The notes beneath the pieces were generated by a model that ran no database searches, had not been told where the DNA came from, and was given only the letters and a program-made list of their open reading frames with translations. From Gemmatimonadota bacterium (GTDB taxonomy: Bacteria > Gemmatimonadota > Gemmatimonadetes > Longimicrobiales > Longimicrobiaceae), in contig JAQBQD010000052.1 of the NCBI GenBank assembly GCA_028287185.1, positions 1 to 53,078 on the forward strand: a DNA stretch of 53,078 nucleotides. Reading direction: 5' to 3'. Shown one piece after another: positions 8,828-17,367 of the stretch. The first letter of the stretch is position 1. Each line of letters begins with the position of its first letter. The translations under genes and the position numbers were made by a program.

Positions 8828-11302
8828 TCAAGCGGCCGCCTCGGCGAGCGGCGCTGCCCGGCCGCGGCGGTGGGCCATCGCCAGCCACACTCCGTACCCG
8901 GCAAGGAGCAGCAGGCAGGCCAGGTAGACGTAGAAGCCCAGGTACAGCTTGTCCGGCCGGAACTCGAAGCGAACCTCGTGCGCGCCGGCGGGCACCGGCA
9001 CGCCGCGGAAGGTGTGGTTGGCGTAGACCACCGGCACGTCCCGCCCGTCCACCGTGGCCGTCCATCCCTTGTATTCGTTGTCGGCCAGCACCAGCAGTGC
9101 CGTGCGGTCGGCCTGCGTGCGCACGGCGACGTGGGTGGGCGCGTACTCGGTCACGCGCGCGTCGCCCCGCACGGCGTCGCCGTTCACGCCCAGGTCCGTC
9201 GGCGCCTCCACGATCGCCGTGCGGCGCGGGTCCCAGCCGGGGGCGAGGATCGCGGCCAGGCTCGCGCCCTTGTCCTTCACCGGCACGGCGCGGGGAACCA
9301 GGTAGGCGCGGGGCAGGGCGCCCGCGTTCTCGTACACGATCGCTTCTCGGCCGCGGAACACCTCGCGCAGCCCGGCCACCGCCAGCGGCGCCGTCGCCAC
9401 CACGTAGCGCACGTTGGCCGCGTCCAGCAGGGCGGCGCGGGCGGGGAAGGCGATGGCCTGTCCGTTCGGCGTCTGCACCACGCCGGGATCGCCGCCCAGC
9501 ACGTTGTGGAAGTCGGCGGTGGAGCTCCTGCTGGTGCCGATGTACTCCACGTAGCGCTGCAGGGGCACGGGATGCTCTCCGGCCACCTGGTCCAGCCCGA
9601 AGCCCATCAGGTAGTCGCCGCCGTTGTGGTACGGCTGGAAGGGCAGCACCCAGGTGCGCGACGGCTGCGGCTGCCGGCGCAGGAAGTCGATCACCTCGTC
9701 CGCCGCGAAGGTCGTGTCCGCGCCCGGCCCGGTGAAGAAGAAGTGCCGCCCCACGATCCACAGGTCCGCCACGCTCAGCACGGACAGGATGACGAGCGCC
9801 GCGCGCGAGGGGAGCGTTCCCCGCAGCCACCACCACAGCGCCGCCGCCGTGGCCCCGGCGAAGAGGGCGAAGCGGGTCCACCCGCCCGCCGCCGACGCGG
9901 CCTGCCCGTCCGGCCCCACGATGGGATGCCCGCTCGCGTACCCGGCGCCGATCACCACCACCGCCACCAGGCCGCCCGCGATGTACCAGAACGGCCCCAG
10001 CGCGGGCGCCTCGTGGTGCCGCCGCCCGTGCAGCGGCGCCTGCGCCTCGTCCCGCAGCCGCGCCAGGCGCTCCAGCGTCACCGCCGCCATGGCGGCGAGG
10101 GAGAGGGCCACCATGTAATACGCCAGGTCCGGCGCGCGGAATCGCTTGATGCCGGGCAGGACCGCGTAGTACAGGTGGTACAGCGGCGTGTTGCCGCCCA
10201 GCGCCATCGAAAGGAAGAAGACGCCCAGCGCGGCGAAGAGCTGCCAGTACCGGTCCCGCCGCGAGTACCAGGCGCCGAGGGCGAGCAGGAGCAGCGCGGC
10301 CGCGCCGACGTACTCCGTGTGCAGCTTGAAGCCGTTGGGCCCGTGGTACGGGGGGAACTGCGCCTCGCCCGTCTCGGGATCGCCCACGGACGAGCCCACC
10401 TGCTCCGGCACCGCCATCCCCAGAAGGTCGCTCGGCGCGGCGGAGAAGGAGACGGAATACTCGTATCCGCGGCCTTCCGCGCCGCCGCGGGGCGAGGCGG
10501 CGATGTAGTCCTGGAACGGAAGGAAGTTCACGCCCGCCATGACGAAGCCGAAGACGACCGCGCCCGCGGCCAGCGCGGCGCGAATCCCCAGCGACTTCGA
10601 TGGCACCTGGCGGCGGAAGTGGACCAGGCAGAAGGTCGTCCAGATGAACCCGCCGACGAGCAGGTACCACGCGTTCTGGATCTGGAACGAGAGCAGCGCG
10701 AACCCGATGGCTCCCGCCGCGCCGGCGAACGGCCCCGGGCGCCCGGTGCGGATGCCGCGGTGCAGGAAGGCGAGCGTGATGGGCGCCAGCGTCGCCACGA
10801 TGATGCGGCCGTCGTGGCCGGCGTAGACCCAGGAAAGCGTGACGCCGGTGAACTGGAAGAGCAGGCCCGACACGAACGCCACCCACGGGCGGCTCCCGAT
10901 CTCTCGCGCCAGCAGGTACATCCCCAGGCCCGCGAGCCAGAACTGCACGATCAGCACGACGGGAAAGATCTTGCCCGTCGGCAGGACGAGGCCGGCGAGC
11001 AGGTGCACGGGGTAGAAGGTGCTGCCGGGGTTCGCGAAGAGCGGCAGTCCCCCGTACACGTACGGCACCCAGCGCGGCAGGATGCCCGACGCGAGCTGGT
11101 GCGAGGTGAAGTCGTAGAAGTGGTAGCCGCCGGCCAGGTAGTCGCTGGCCGCGATCAGCCGGTCGGGCAGCAGCGCCTTGAGGAAATAGGCGAGCGAGAG
11201 CACGAGGTAGACGCCCGCCGCCAGGGCGGTGCCCACCCTCGGCTCCGGGGCGTCGGGCGCGTGCGGGGACGGACGCGCGGAGGGTGCGGCGGTCGGTTTC
11301 AT
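8828..11302 (-). CDS. YfhO-family large membrane protein
   Basis: 824 aa with roughly 12 transmembrane helices and a C-terminal periplasmic beta-rich domain. The first helix and the loop SDYLAGGYHFYDFTSHQLASG, then PRWVPYVYGGLPLFANP, are typical of the YfhO family (PF09586). In Gram-positives these proteins take part in glycosylating teichoic acids from a polyprenol-linked sugar. The C-terminal part (after about residue 640) contains ALLVLADNEYKGWTATVDG, a conserved YfhO feature, and ends with one more helix. The start ATG overlaps the upstream glycosyltransferase stop by 4 bp. The acceptor here is unknown. Confidence 0.82.
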   Translation of the reverse strand: MKPTAAPSARPSPHAPDAPEPRVGTALAAGVYLVLSLAYFLKALLPDRLIAASDYLAGGYHFYDFTSHQLASGILPRWVPYVYGGLPLFANPGSTFYPVHLLAGLVLPTGKIFPVVLIVQFWLAGLGMYLLAREIGSRPWVAFVSGLLFQFTGVTLSWVYAGHDGRIIVATLAPITLAFLHRGIRTGRPGPFAGAAGAIGFALLSFQIQNAWYLLVGGFIWTTFCLVHFRRQVPSKSLGIRAALAAGAVVFGFVMAGVNFLPFQDYIAASPRGGAEGRGYEYSVSFSAAPSDLLGMAVPEQVGSSVGDPETGEAQFPPYHGPNGFKLHTEYVGAAALLLLALGAWYSRRDRYWQLFAALGVFFLSMALGGNTPLYHLYYAVLPGIKRFRAPDLAYYMVALSLAAMAAVTLERLARLRDEAQAPLHGRRHHEAPALGPFWYIAGGLVAVVVIGAGYASGHPIVGPDGQAASAAGGWTRFALFAGATAAALWWWLRGTLPSRAALVILSVLSVADLWIVGRHFFFTGPGADTTFAADEVIDFLRRQPQPSRTWVLPFQPYHNGGDYLMGFGLDQVAGEHPVPLQRYVEYIGTSRSSTADFHNVLGGDPGVVQTPNGQAIAFPARAALLDAANVRYVVATAPLAVAGLREVFRGREAIVYENAGALPRAYLVPRAVPVKDKGASLAAILAPGWDPRRTAIVEAPTDLGVNGDAVRGDARVTEYAPTHVAVRTQADRTALLVLADNEYKGWTATVDGRDVPVVYANHTFRGVPVPAGAHEVRFEFRPDKLYLGFYVYLACLLLLAGYGVWLAMAHRRGRAAPLAEAAA

Positions 11303-12426
11303 CGGGAGGCGTGGGGACGCGGGGCGCGGGCCCCGGCGGCGATGCGTGACAGGAAGCCCAGGTGGTCCGCGGCCACGGCGTTCCAGCGGAAGCGCTCGGC
11401 GGATGCGCGCGCGGCGCGTGACAGGCGGGCGCGCTCGGCGGCGTCCGCGATCAGGCGCGAGACGGCGGCGGCCAGGGCGGGCGCGTCGCCGGCCGGGACC
11501 AGGACGCCGCCGTCGCCCACCACCTCGGGCAGCGATCCCGCGGCGGCCGCGACCAGGGGGACGCCCGCCGCCATCGCCTCCGCCGCCACCATCCCGAAGC
11601 CCTCGAAGCGCGACGGCATGAGCTGCACGAGCGCGCCCGTGAACAGCGCCTGGCGCTCGTCCTCGCTCACGGCGCCCAACAGGCGGACGGAGCCCTCGAC
11701 GCCCAGCCCGCGCGCCATCTCGCGCACGCGGTCGGCGTCCTTGCCGCGTCCGGCCATCCGCAGCTCCAGCCCCGGGCGCTCCGCGGCGACGATTGCGAAG
11801 GCGGCGAGCAGGGTGTCCAGGCCCTTCTGGATGACGTCCAGCCTGCCGAAGTACAGCAGGTAGTCCTGCTCGCGGTGCGGCAGCGCGAACAGCTCGTCGG
11901 GCACGCCGGCGTAGACCATGTCGATCTCCACGCCCGGCCCCTTCAAGTCCTGCAGCAGCTCGAAGGTCGCGGCCGACGTGGCACTCAGGCGGCTCGCCCG
12001 GCCGATCATCGCGCGCTCCATGCGGCGGATGCCGGCGCCCAGTGCGCGGCCCCAGCGCTCGTCCGCCGTGGGGCCCGTCACGTGGTGCACGGTGATGCCG
12101 ACGGGGCGGTCCGTGGGGACGAAGAGCGGCGTGTACGTGGAGAAGTCGAACACCGCGGCGTCGTAGTCCGCCGTCCGCAGCAGCCGGTTCGCGGCTGCGG
12201 CGTACGTCAGCCGGCTGAGCGGATACGGCTTCTCCACGCCCAGTCGGACGTACCGCACGCCGTCGATCGTCTCGTCCTTCGCGCCGGGAAAGCGGCCGGT
12301 CGCGACGGTCGCATCCACCTCACCTGCCAGGTGGCGGTACAGCTCGAAGACGCGCACCGCTCCGCCGCCCGCCACCCAGGGGTTCGCCGGATCGTCGTAG
12401 ATGCAGTGGAGGACCTTCAGGGCCAC
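11299..12426 (-). CDS. Family 4 glycosyltransferase
   Basis: 375 aa if the GTG at 12426 is the start; it begins VALKVLHCIYDDP, the first beta strand of a GT-B fold. A longer frame to 12546 needs a TTG and adds 40 residues unlike the family. Residues 1-175 form the acceptor half. The C-terminal donor half has YLLYFGRLDVIQKGLDTLLAA and the E-x7-E motif (FEGFGMVAAEAMAAG) that holds the nucleotide sugar. The stop overlaps the next start (ATGA), so it is coupled to the yfhO-like gene. The sugar is not predictable. Confidence 0.87.
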   Translation of the reverse strand: MALKVLHCIYDDPANPWVAGGGAVRVFELYRHLAGEVDATVATGRFPGAKDETIDGVRYVRLGVEKPYPLSRLTYAAAANRLLRTADYDAAVFDFSTYTPLFVPTDRPVGITVHHVTGPTADERWGRALGAGIRRMERAMIGRASRLSATSAATFELLQDLKGPGVEIDMVYAGVPDELFALPHREQDYLLYFGRLDVIQKGLDTLLAAFAIVAAERPGLELRMAGRGKDADRVREMARGLGVEGSVRLLGAVSEDERQALFTGALVQLMPSRFEGFGMVAAEAMAAGVPLVAAAAGSLPEVVGDGGVLVPAGDAPALAAAVSRLIADAAERARLSRAARASAERFRWNAVAADHLGFLSRIAAGARAPRPHASR

Positions 12427-12659
12427 GCGCGCCGCCGGTGGATGGAAGGGCGGGCCGCGGACGACCGAGTGCCCCGCGGCCCGCGCGCCCCGTTCTGCCC
12501 GGGGATTCGATCCGACGATAATACGCCGCGCATCCACCGGCGACAAGCTGCGGCGGGGCAGGGGAGCGCCCGTGCTTCGGACCGCGCTGCATCGTCGACC
12601 GTCCGAACGTCGCCACCGTCGATGGAATCGCTCCGCCGGCGAGTCCGGTCAACCGACGC

Positions 12660-13862
12660 TCACCTCCGCCGGGGCGGCAACGAGCGGTAGACGTCGTCCA
12701 GCTTCTGCGCGATGACGGGCCAGGAGAAGCGTTCCTCGGCGTCCGCGCGGCCCTGCTCGCCCATGCGGCGCGCCCGCTCGGGATCGTCCATGCACGCGGC
12801 GATGGCACCCGCGAGCGCACCCGCGTCACCCGGGGGCACCAGGAAGCCGTTCCGGCCGTCCAGCGCGATGTCCACGATGCCGCCCGCGCGGCTGGCGATC
12901 ACGGGCTTGGCGTACGTCTGCGCCTCGATCAGCACCACGCCCAGCCCCTCCGTGTCGCCCTTGGAATCGACGACGGCGGGCAGGACGAAGGCGTGGCACT
13001 GGGCGAACCGGCGCTCCTTCTCCTCCGCCGTGACGAAGCCGTGGAAGATCGCGCGGCCCCCCAGCCCCAGCTCCGCCGCACGCGCCTCCAGCGACCCGCG
13101 GTCGGGCCCGTCGCCGACGACGTGCAGGCGGACATTTCTCTCCGCCGGAAGCGCGGCGAGCGCATCGAGGAGCAGGTGGACGCCCTTGCGTTCGACGAGC
13201 CGGCCGACGAAGAGCAGCTCGAAGGTGCCGGTGCCGTCCCAGCCGTACGGCGGCGGCGCGGCGGGCGCATCCACCGCGGCGCCGAACGGGATCACGGCGG
13301 GGTCGGCGCCGGGGACGGCCGCGCGCAGGCGGTCGGCGGTGTAGGTGGAGATGGCCGTCACCGCGTCCGATCCGCGGACGATGCCTTTCAGCAGCGGGGA
13401 GAGGAAGGGGAACTGGTTCTCCATCCACGTGAGCTCCACCCCGAAGAAGGTGGAGACGAGCGGCAGGCCCGATGCGCGCTTGGCGGCGAGGCCGAGAAGC
13501 CCCTGCGGCAGCGGCCAGAACGCGTGCAGCGCGTCGAAGCCCCCGGTACGCGCCAGGCGCGCGGCGGCGAGCGAGCCGGCGGCTACGTAGCCGGGAACGA
13601 GGCCCAGGAAGAGGGGACGCCCGCGGATGCGGTCGGGGGCGGTCTGGTCGTGGGTGAGGGTCTCCCACGCGCGCGGGGCGTAGCGGAAGCGATGCACGCG
13701 CACGCCTTCCAGGGTCTGCGTGTGCAGGCCGCGGTAGGCGGGGGCCAGCACCTCCACCTCCACGCCGCGGTCGCCCAGGCGGCGGATGGTCTCCACCAGC
13801 CAGGGGGTGATGACGTCGGCGGGATCGCGCGCATAGGCGGTCACCAGGTACAGGACCTTCAC
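12660..13862 (-). CDS. Family 4 glycosyltransferase
   Basis: 400 aa from a GTG at 13862 (VKVLYLVTAYARDP), which fits the first strand of the fold. The alternative is a TTG at 13922. The N-terminal half has a HAFWPLPQG segment and STFFGVELTWMENQ. The donor half has LLFVGRLVERKGVHLLLDAL, then VVDSKGDTEGLGVVLIEAQ (the E-x7-E region) and SRAGGIVDI. It is transcribed away from the mannosyltransferase at 13958 across a 95-bp gap that must hold both promoters. A 233-bp gap without genes separates it from the second GT4. Confidence 0.87.
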   Translation of the reverse strand: MKVLYLVTAYARDPADVITPWLVETIRRLGDRGVEVEVLAPAYRGLHTQTLEGVRVHRFRYAPRAWETLTHDQTAPDRIRGRPLFLGLVPGYVAAGSLAAARLARTGGFDALHAFWPLPQGLLGLAAKRASGLPLVSTFFGVELTWMENQFPFLSPLLKGIVRGSDAVTAISTYTADRLRAAVPGADPAVIPFGAAVDAPAAPPPYGWDGTGTFELLFVGRLVERKGVHLLLDALAALPAERNVRLHVVGDGPDRGSLEARAAELGLGGRAIFHGFVTAEEKERRFAQCHAFVLPAVVDSKGDTEGLGVVLIEAQTYAKPVIASRAGGIVDIALDGRNGFLVPPGDAGALAGAIAACMDDPERARRMGEQGRADAEERFSWPVIAQKLDDVYRSLPPRRR

Positions 13863-13957
13863 TTGTCGGGCGCGCGGGGCCGGGGTATGTTGTCCATCCG
13901 GCCCAAGATACCAGCCTGTCAAGGCTCCTTCAAGCGTCCACGCCCTCGCCCTTGCAC

Positions 13958-14725
13958 GTGCAGCGCGCCCTCGTCATCGTCCCGACCTACAATGAGCGCG
14001 ACAACCTTCCTCGCCTCGTTCCCTCCATCCTCTCGCGCGACGCGCGCCTGGAGATCCTGGTGGTGGACGACGGGTCGCCCGACGGCACGGGGCAGCTCGC
14101 CGAGGAGATCGCCGCCGCCGAGCCGCGCGTGCACGTGCTGCACCGCGCGGCCAAGCTGGGGCTGGGCACCGCCTACCTCGCCGGCTTCAAGTGGGGCATC
14201 GAACGGGAGTACGACTTCCTGTTCGAGATGGACGCCGACTTCTCGCACGACCCGGTGCACCTGCCGCAGTTCCTGACGGCCATCGAGGAGCACGACGTCG
14301 TCCTGGGCTCGCGCTACCTGCACGGCCGCGTGACGGTGGTCAACTGGCCCATCGCGCGCCTGCTGCTCAGCTACTTCGCCAACGTCTACGCCCGCTGGGT
14401 CACCGGCCTGCCCATCGCCGACGCGACCGGCGGGTTCAAGTGCTTCCGGCGCGAGGTGCTGGCCTCCATCGACCTGGACCGCGTGGAGTCCAACGGCTAC
14501 GCCTTCCAGATCGAGATGAGCTTCCGCGCCTGGAAGAAGGGGTTCCGCCTGGGCGAGATCCCCATCATGTTCGTGGACCGCGACGCCGGCGAGAGCAAGA
14601 TGTCGAAGAAGATCGTCCGCGAAGCCGTCTGGCGCGTCTGGCGCCTGCGCTGGCTGGACGTCACCGGCAAGCTCGACCCGCGCCCGCGCGCCGCGCTCCC
14701 CGCGTCCACGCCGGCGCCCGAGTAG
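13958..14725 (+). CDS. Polyprenol-phosphate mannosyltransferase (DPM1-like GT2)
   Basis: 255 aa from a GTG at 13958; a TTG two codons upstream is also possible. It has the soluble DPM1 form: IVPTYNERDNLPRLV (residues about 6-20), VVDDGSPDGTG, the metal-binding DADFSHDP motif, DATGGFKCFRREVL and a C-terminal WR-LRW segment. This family transfers mannose (or glucose) from GDP/UDP sugar to polyprenyl phosphate on the inner membrane face. The lipid-linked sugar could feed the YfhO-like and flippase-like proteins encoded on the other strand nearby. There is no C-terminal membrane domain, unlike the glycosyltransferase at 4041. Confidence 0.9.
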   Translation: MQRALVIVPTYNERDNLPRLVPSILSRDARLEILVVDDGSPDGTGQLAEEIAAAEPRVHVLHRAAKLGLGTAYLAGFKWGIEREYDFLFEMDADFSHDPVHLPQFLTAIEEHDVVLGSRYLHGRVTVVNWPIARLLLSYFANVYARWVTGLPIADATGGFKCFRREVLASIDLDRVESNGYAFQIEMSFRAWKKGFRLGEIPIMFVDRDAGESKMSKKIVREAVWRVWRLRWLDVTGKLDPRPRAALPASTPAPE

Positions 14726-14794
14726 CCGCCGAGAATCCGCCGGCCACGGCGCTTCGTCGCGCGTTTATCGCAGGCCCGAAGTCGCCCGGCCTTG

Positions 14795-14856
14795 CCCGAC
14801 CGTACCCGACCCGCATCGATCCCGACCGGATCCGTCCCGACCGATCCGTCCCGACC
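14795..14856. repeat. Five irregular copies of CCCGACC before the HEAT-protein gene
   Basis: CCCGACC occurs at 14795, 14805, 14821, 14836 and 14850, spaced 10, 16, 15 and 14 bp, and ends 9 bp before the ATG at 14866. It may be a slippage product or an operator-like array; nothing else supports a regulatory role. Confidence 0.5.
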
Positions 14857-14865
14857 CGAGAAACC

Positions 14866-17016
14866 ATGCCCGACGCTTCGCCCGCCGCCTTCGTCCGCCT
14901 GCTCGCCGCCGCCGTGGTCCGCGACGGCGAGCCGGACGCGCTCGCACGCGACGCGCGCGGGGCGCTGGACGCAGTGTTCAGCTCGCAGAAGAGCCTGGTG
15001 CTGGACGTCCAGTTCACCGGCTTCACCGCGAAGGGCCAGCCCATCGGCGGCGTGAGCCCGGAGCTGCTCCGCGGCGCCGGGCAGCTCATCATGATGCGCG
15101 TCTCGCGCGTGGGCTTCACGCCCGACGCGCGCGAGGAGGACCTGGCGTCCTTCTTCGAGATCGCCGCCCGCGGGCCCGGGGACATCGGCCCCGCGGGCAT
15201 CGTCGCGGCGCTCAAGGACGCGGCGCCGCGCGGCCTCTACCTCAGCACTTCCGGCGGCGAGACGTACCGCCCCGCGCCCGCTCCGAAGCCCGCCGCCGCG
15301 GCAGAGCCGGCCGCGTCTTCTGACTCCGCGCCGGCGGCCGCTTCCACTGGGGCGCCTGCATCCACCGAGGCAGGGCAGGAGGAAGCCACCGCGGCGCCGG
15401 CCTCCGCACCGGCCACATCCACCGACGCGCCTCCGCCGGTCGATGCAGCGCCGGCGGTCCAATCCAGCGCCCCGGACACGGCGCCGAGCGCTGCCGGGTC
15501 CGCGGCTCGGCTGGTCGATTCCGCTCCGCCGGTCGATCCGGTGGCCCCGGACGAGACGCGGCGGGCCGAATCGCAGGACGCCCCCGAGCCGTCCGACGCC
15601 CGGACGGCGGCCGACGCGATGGACTCCCGCGCGGCGGACGAGTCGGAATCGTCGGAATCGGCCGTGCCGCCGGAAGTGCCGGCGGCGGAGCAGGGGACTG
15701 CATCGCAGGCCGTGACGGCGGTGGTCCCAGGCGCCCGCGCCGACGCGCCCGGCGCTTCCGGAAGGGTGGATTCGACCGCCGAAGCGACCGCTCCGTCGCC
15801 GAAGCCGAAGCCGGTGGAGATGACGGGCAGCGCGGTGCTGGGATTCGAGGTGGAGGACCCCGGCCTGGCGTTCTCGGACTTCGAGGTGCTGGAGGCGTTC
15901 CCGGAGATGCCGGACGAGGCGGTGCCCGCGGCAGGAGCGCAGCCGCCCGGCGCGGTACGCGGGGAGGGCGACGGGGGAGGGGAGCTGTACCACTTCTTCC
16001 GCTCGTCCGCGGCGTCGATCGACCCCGAGGCGGCGGACCTGCCGGAGCTGCTGCGCCGGGCGGACTCGCTGAACCGCTTCGACGAGGTGGCGCAGGGGTG
16101 CGCGCGCACGGCCACCCGCCTGGTGCAGACCGACCAGCACGCGGCGGCGCTGGACCTGCTGGAGGCGTTGATCCGCGAAGCCGAGAGGCCGGACCGCACG
16201 CGCGTGTTCCGCGAGGCGGCCGTGCAGTCGCTGCGCCGCGCAGGCACGGAAGCCACGCTGCACAGCTTCGTGGAGCACGTGCAGCGCCGCCAGGAGGACA
16301 GTGAGCGCGTGGCGCGCCTCTTCCTGTTCCTGGGGGGCGAGGCCGCGGGGCTGCTGGAAGGGCTGCTGTTCCGCACCGGCGATCCCGAGCTGCGCTCCAT
16401 CCTCTTCCGCCGCACGGCCGCGCAGGAGGGCGCGGGCGCGCGGCTGCTGGCGCGCACCATGAGCGACCCCGCGCCGGGCCGCACGCGCGCCATGCTGGAG
16501 CTGGCCGCCACGTCCGAGCTGGGCCCGGAGACGGCGCTGCGGTGGATCGGCGAGGCAGCGACGCACGCCGACAGCACCGTGCGCATGGACGCCGCCCGCC
16601 ACGCCGCCACCGTCGGCGGCCGTGGGGGGCTGCGCGTGCTGGTGGACCTGCTCTCCGACGCGGACCGGCTGGTGAAGCGCGACGCCATCAAGGCGCTGGG
16701 CACCATGGGCGACGCGGCCGCCGTGCCGTTCCTGGCCCGCGTACTGAACGAGGCCTCCGACGAGGACGTGCAGCTCGCCATCATCGCGGCGCTGGGCAAG
16801 ATCGCCTCGCCCGACGCGCTGCCCACGCTGCTGGCCATCATCAACAAGCGCCACCTCTTCGCCGGCAGGAAGCTGCAGCGCGTGAAGGCCGCCGCCGTCG
16901 GCGCCATCGGCCGCATGCCCGGCGCGTCCGCCCGCGACGTGCTGGCCTCCATCGCCGCCGGCAAGGACACCGAGCTGGCCGCCGAGGCCAGGCGCACCCT
17001 CGCGCTGCTCGACTGA
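14866..17016 (+). CDS. HEAT-repeat protein with disordered linker
   Basis: 716 aa from the ATG at 14866. Three parts can be seen. Residues 1-140 form a compact domain of unknown family (AAAVVRDGEPDALARDARG, MMRVSRVGFTPDAREEDL). Residues about 140-320 are an Ala/Pro/Ser/Asp/Glu-rich linker. Residues about 370-716 are helical; the last 170 are clear HEAT/PBS-type repeats (VRMDAARHAATVGG, VKRDAIKALGTMGDAAAVPFL, VQLAIIAALGKIASPDALPTL). Such repeats form protein-binding scaffolds. No catalytic motif, signal peptide or membrane segment is visible. Function is unknown; a scaffold or regulatory role is inferred. The 3' flank leads directly into the dif-like region. Confidence 0.75.
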   Translation: MPDASPAAFVRLLAAAVVRDGEPDALARDARGALDAVFSSQKSLVLDVQFTGFTAKGQPIGGVSPELLRGAGQLIMMRVSRVGFTPDAREEDLASFFEIAARGPGDIGPAGIVAALKDAAPRGLYLSTSGGETYRPAPAPKPAAAAEPAASSDSAPAAASTGAPASTEAGQEEATAAPASAPATSTDAPPPVDAAPAVQSSAPDTAPSAAGSAARLVDSAPPVDPVAPDETRRAESQDAPEPSDARTAADAMDSRAADESESSESAVPPEVPAAEQGTASQAVTAVVPGARADAPGASGRVDSTAEATAPSPKPKPVEMTGSAVLGFEVEDPGLAFSDFEVLEAFPEMPDEAVPAAGAQPPGAVRGEGDGGGELYHFFRSSAASIDPEAADLPELLRRADSLNRFDEVAQGCARTATRLVQTDQHAAALDLLEALIREAERPDRTRVFREAAVQSLRRAGTEATLHSFVEHVQRRQEDSERVARLFLFLGGEAAGLLEGLLFRTGDPELRSILFRRTAAQEGAGARLLARTMSDPAPGRTRAMLELAATSELGPETALRWIGEAATHADSTVRMDAARHAATVGGRGGLRVLVDLLSDADRLVKRDAIKALGTMGDAAAVPFLARVLNEASDEDVQLAIIAALGKIASPDALPTLLAIINKRHLFAGRKLQRVKAAAVGAIGRMPGASARDVLASIAAGKDTELAAEARRTLALLD

Positions 17017-17236
17017 CGGCGGGTCGGAAGCGGCGCACGTCGAAACGCTCGGCGCCACGCGTCCCGAACGTGCATCGACCCGATCACGGCATCGATCCGA
17101 AAACGGACCTCCACAGTCCGCCCAGGACGCGTGAGGAGGATCCAGCGCGGCTCCGTGGCCGTCCCGCGGCGCCGGACGCGTCCTGAGGCGAAAATCCGCG
17201 GTCCGCCGCGTGGGGAAGAGGGTCTGGCTGGCCGGA

Positions 17237-17272
17237 GTGGATAAGTGGAGGCCCCCGCGCCGCTTATCCACA
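17237..17272. promoter_or_regulatory. Inverted pair of DnaA-box-like sequences
   Basis: GTGGATAAG (17237-17245) and CTTATCCAC (17263-17271) form a 9-bp inverted repeat around a 17-bp GC-rich centre. The right one extends to TTATCCACA (17264-17272), the E. coli DnaA-box consensus; the left reads TTATCCACT on the other strand. It lies 15 bp before the dif-like site. The repeat could instead act as a hairpin terminator for the HEAT-protein gene. Confidence 0.5.
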
Positions 17273-17287
17273 GCTTTCCCGGTATCT

Positions 17288-17315
17288 AGTTTACATAATA
17301 CATATTATACGAAGT
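17288..17315. other. dif: dif-like XerC/XerD recombination site
   Basis: The 28-bp site reads AGTTTACATAA (17288-17298, XerD-type arm), TACATA (17299-17304, 6-bp centre) and TTATACGAAGT (17305-17315, XerC-type arm). The ACATAA and TTAT inner ends and the 11-6-11 layout match the bacterial dif pattern. The XerD arm is identical, over 11 of 11 bases, to that of the Bacillus subtilis dif as I remember it; the XerC arm matches 9 of 11. It is a strikingly AT-rich island in GC-rich DNA, lying between genes. XerCD recombine such sites with FtsK to resolve chromosome dimers near the terminus. Confidence 0.8.
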
Positions 17316-17367
17316 GGAATGGGTGATGCAAAACCGACCGTCCCCGCATCACCTCGAGGAGGCAGCG

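Noticed and set aside
7860..10886. A single 1,008-aa protein covering the flippase-like and YfhO-like region
   Set aside because: Only the last 317 residues read as protein; the rest is an off-frame reading of the YfhO-like gene.
12488..12510. tRNA-like TTCGATC T-loop
   Set aside because: The flanking bases do not pair into a T stem, and no acceptor or anticodon arms can be drawn.
17300..17315. Similarity to a loxP arm (TTATACGAAGT)
   Set aside because: Only one arm matches; the 11-6-11 layout and the other arm fit dif, not loxP (13-8-13).
17237..17320. Replication origin (oriC) because of DnaA-box-like sequences
   Set aside because: Only two boxes, no AT-rich unwinding tract of typical length, and no dnaA, dnaN or gidA nearby; the dif match explains the AT island better.
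17314..17367. 18 extra N-terminal residues of Ku
   Set aside because: They overlap the dif-like site; the ATG at 17368 has a strong AGGAGG and the family's normal opening.
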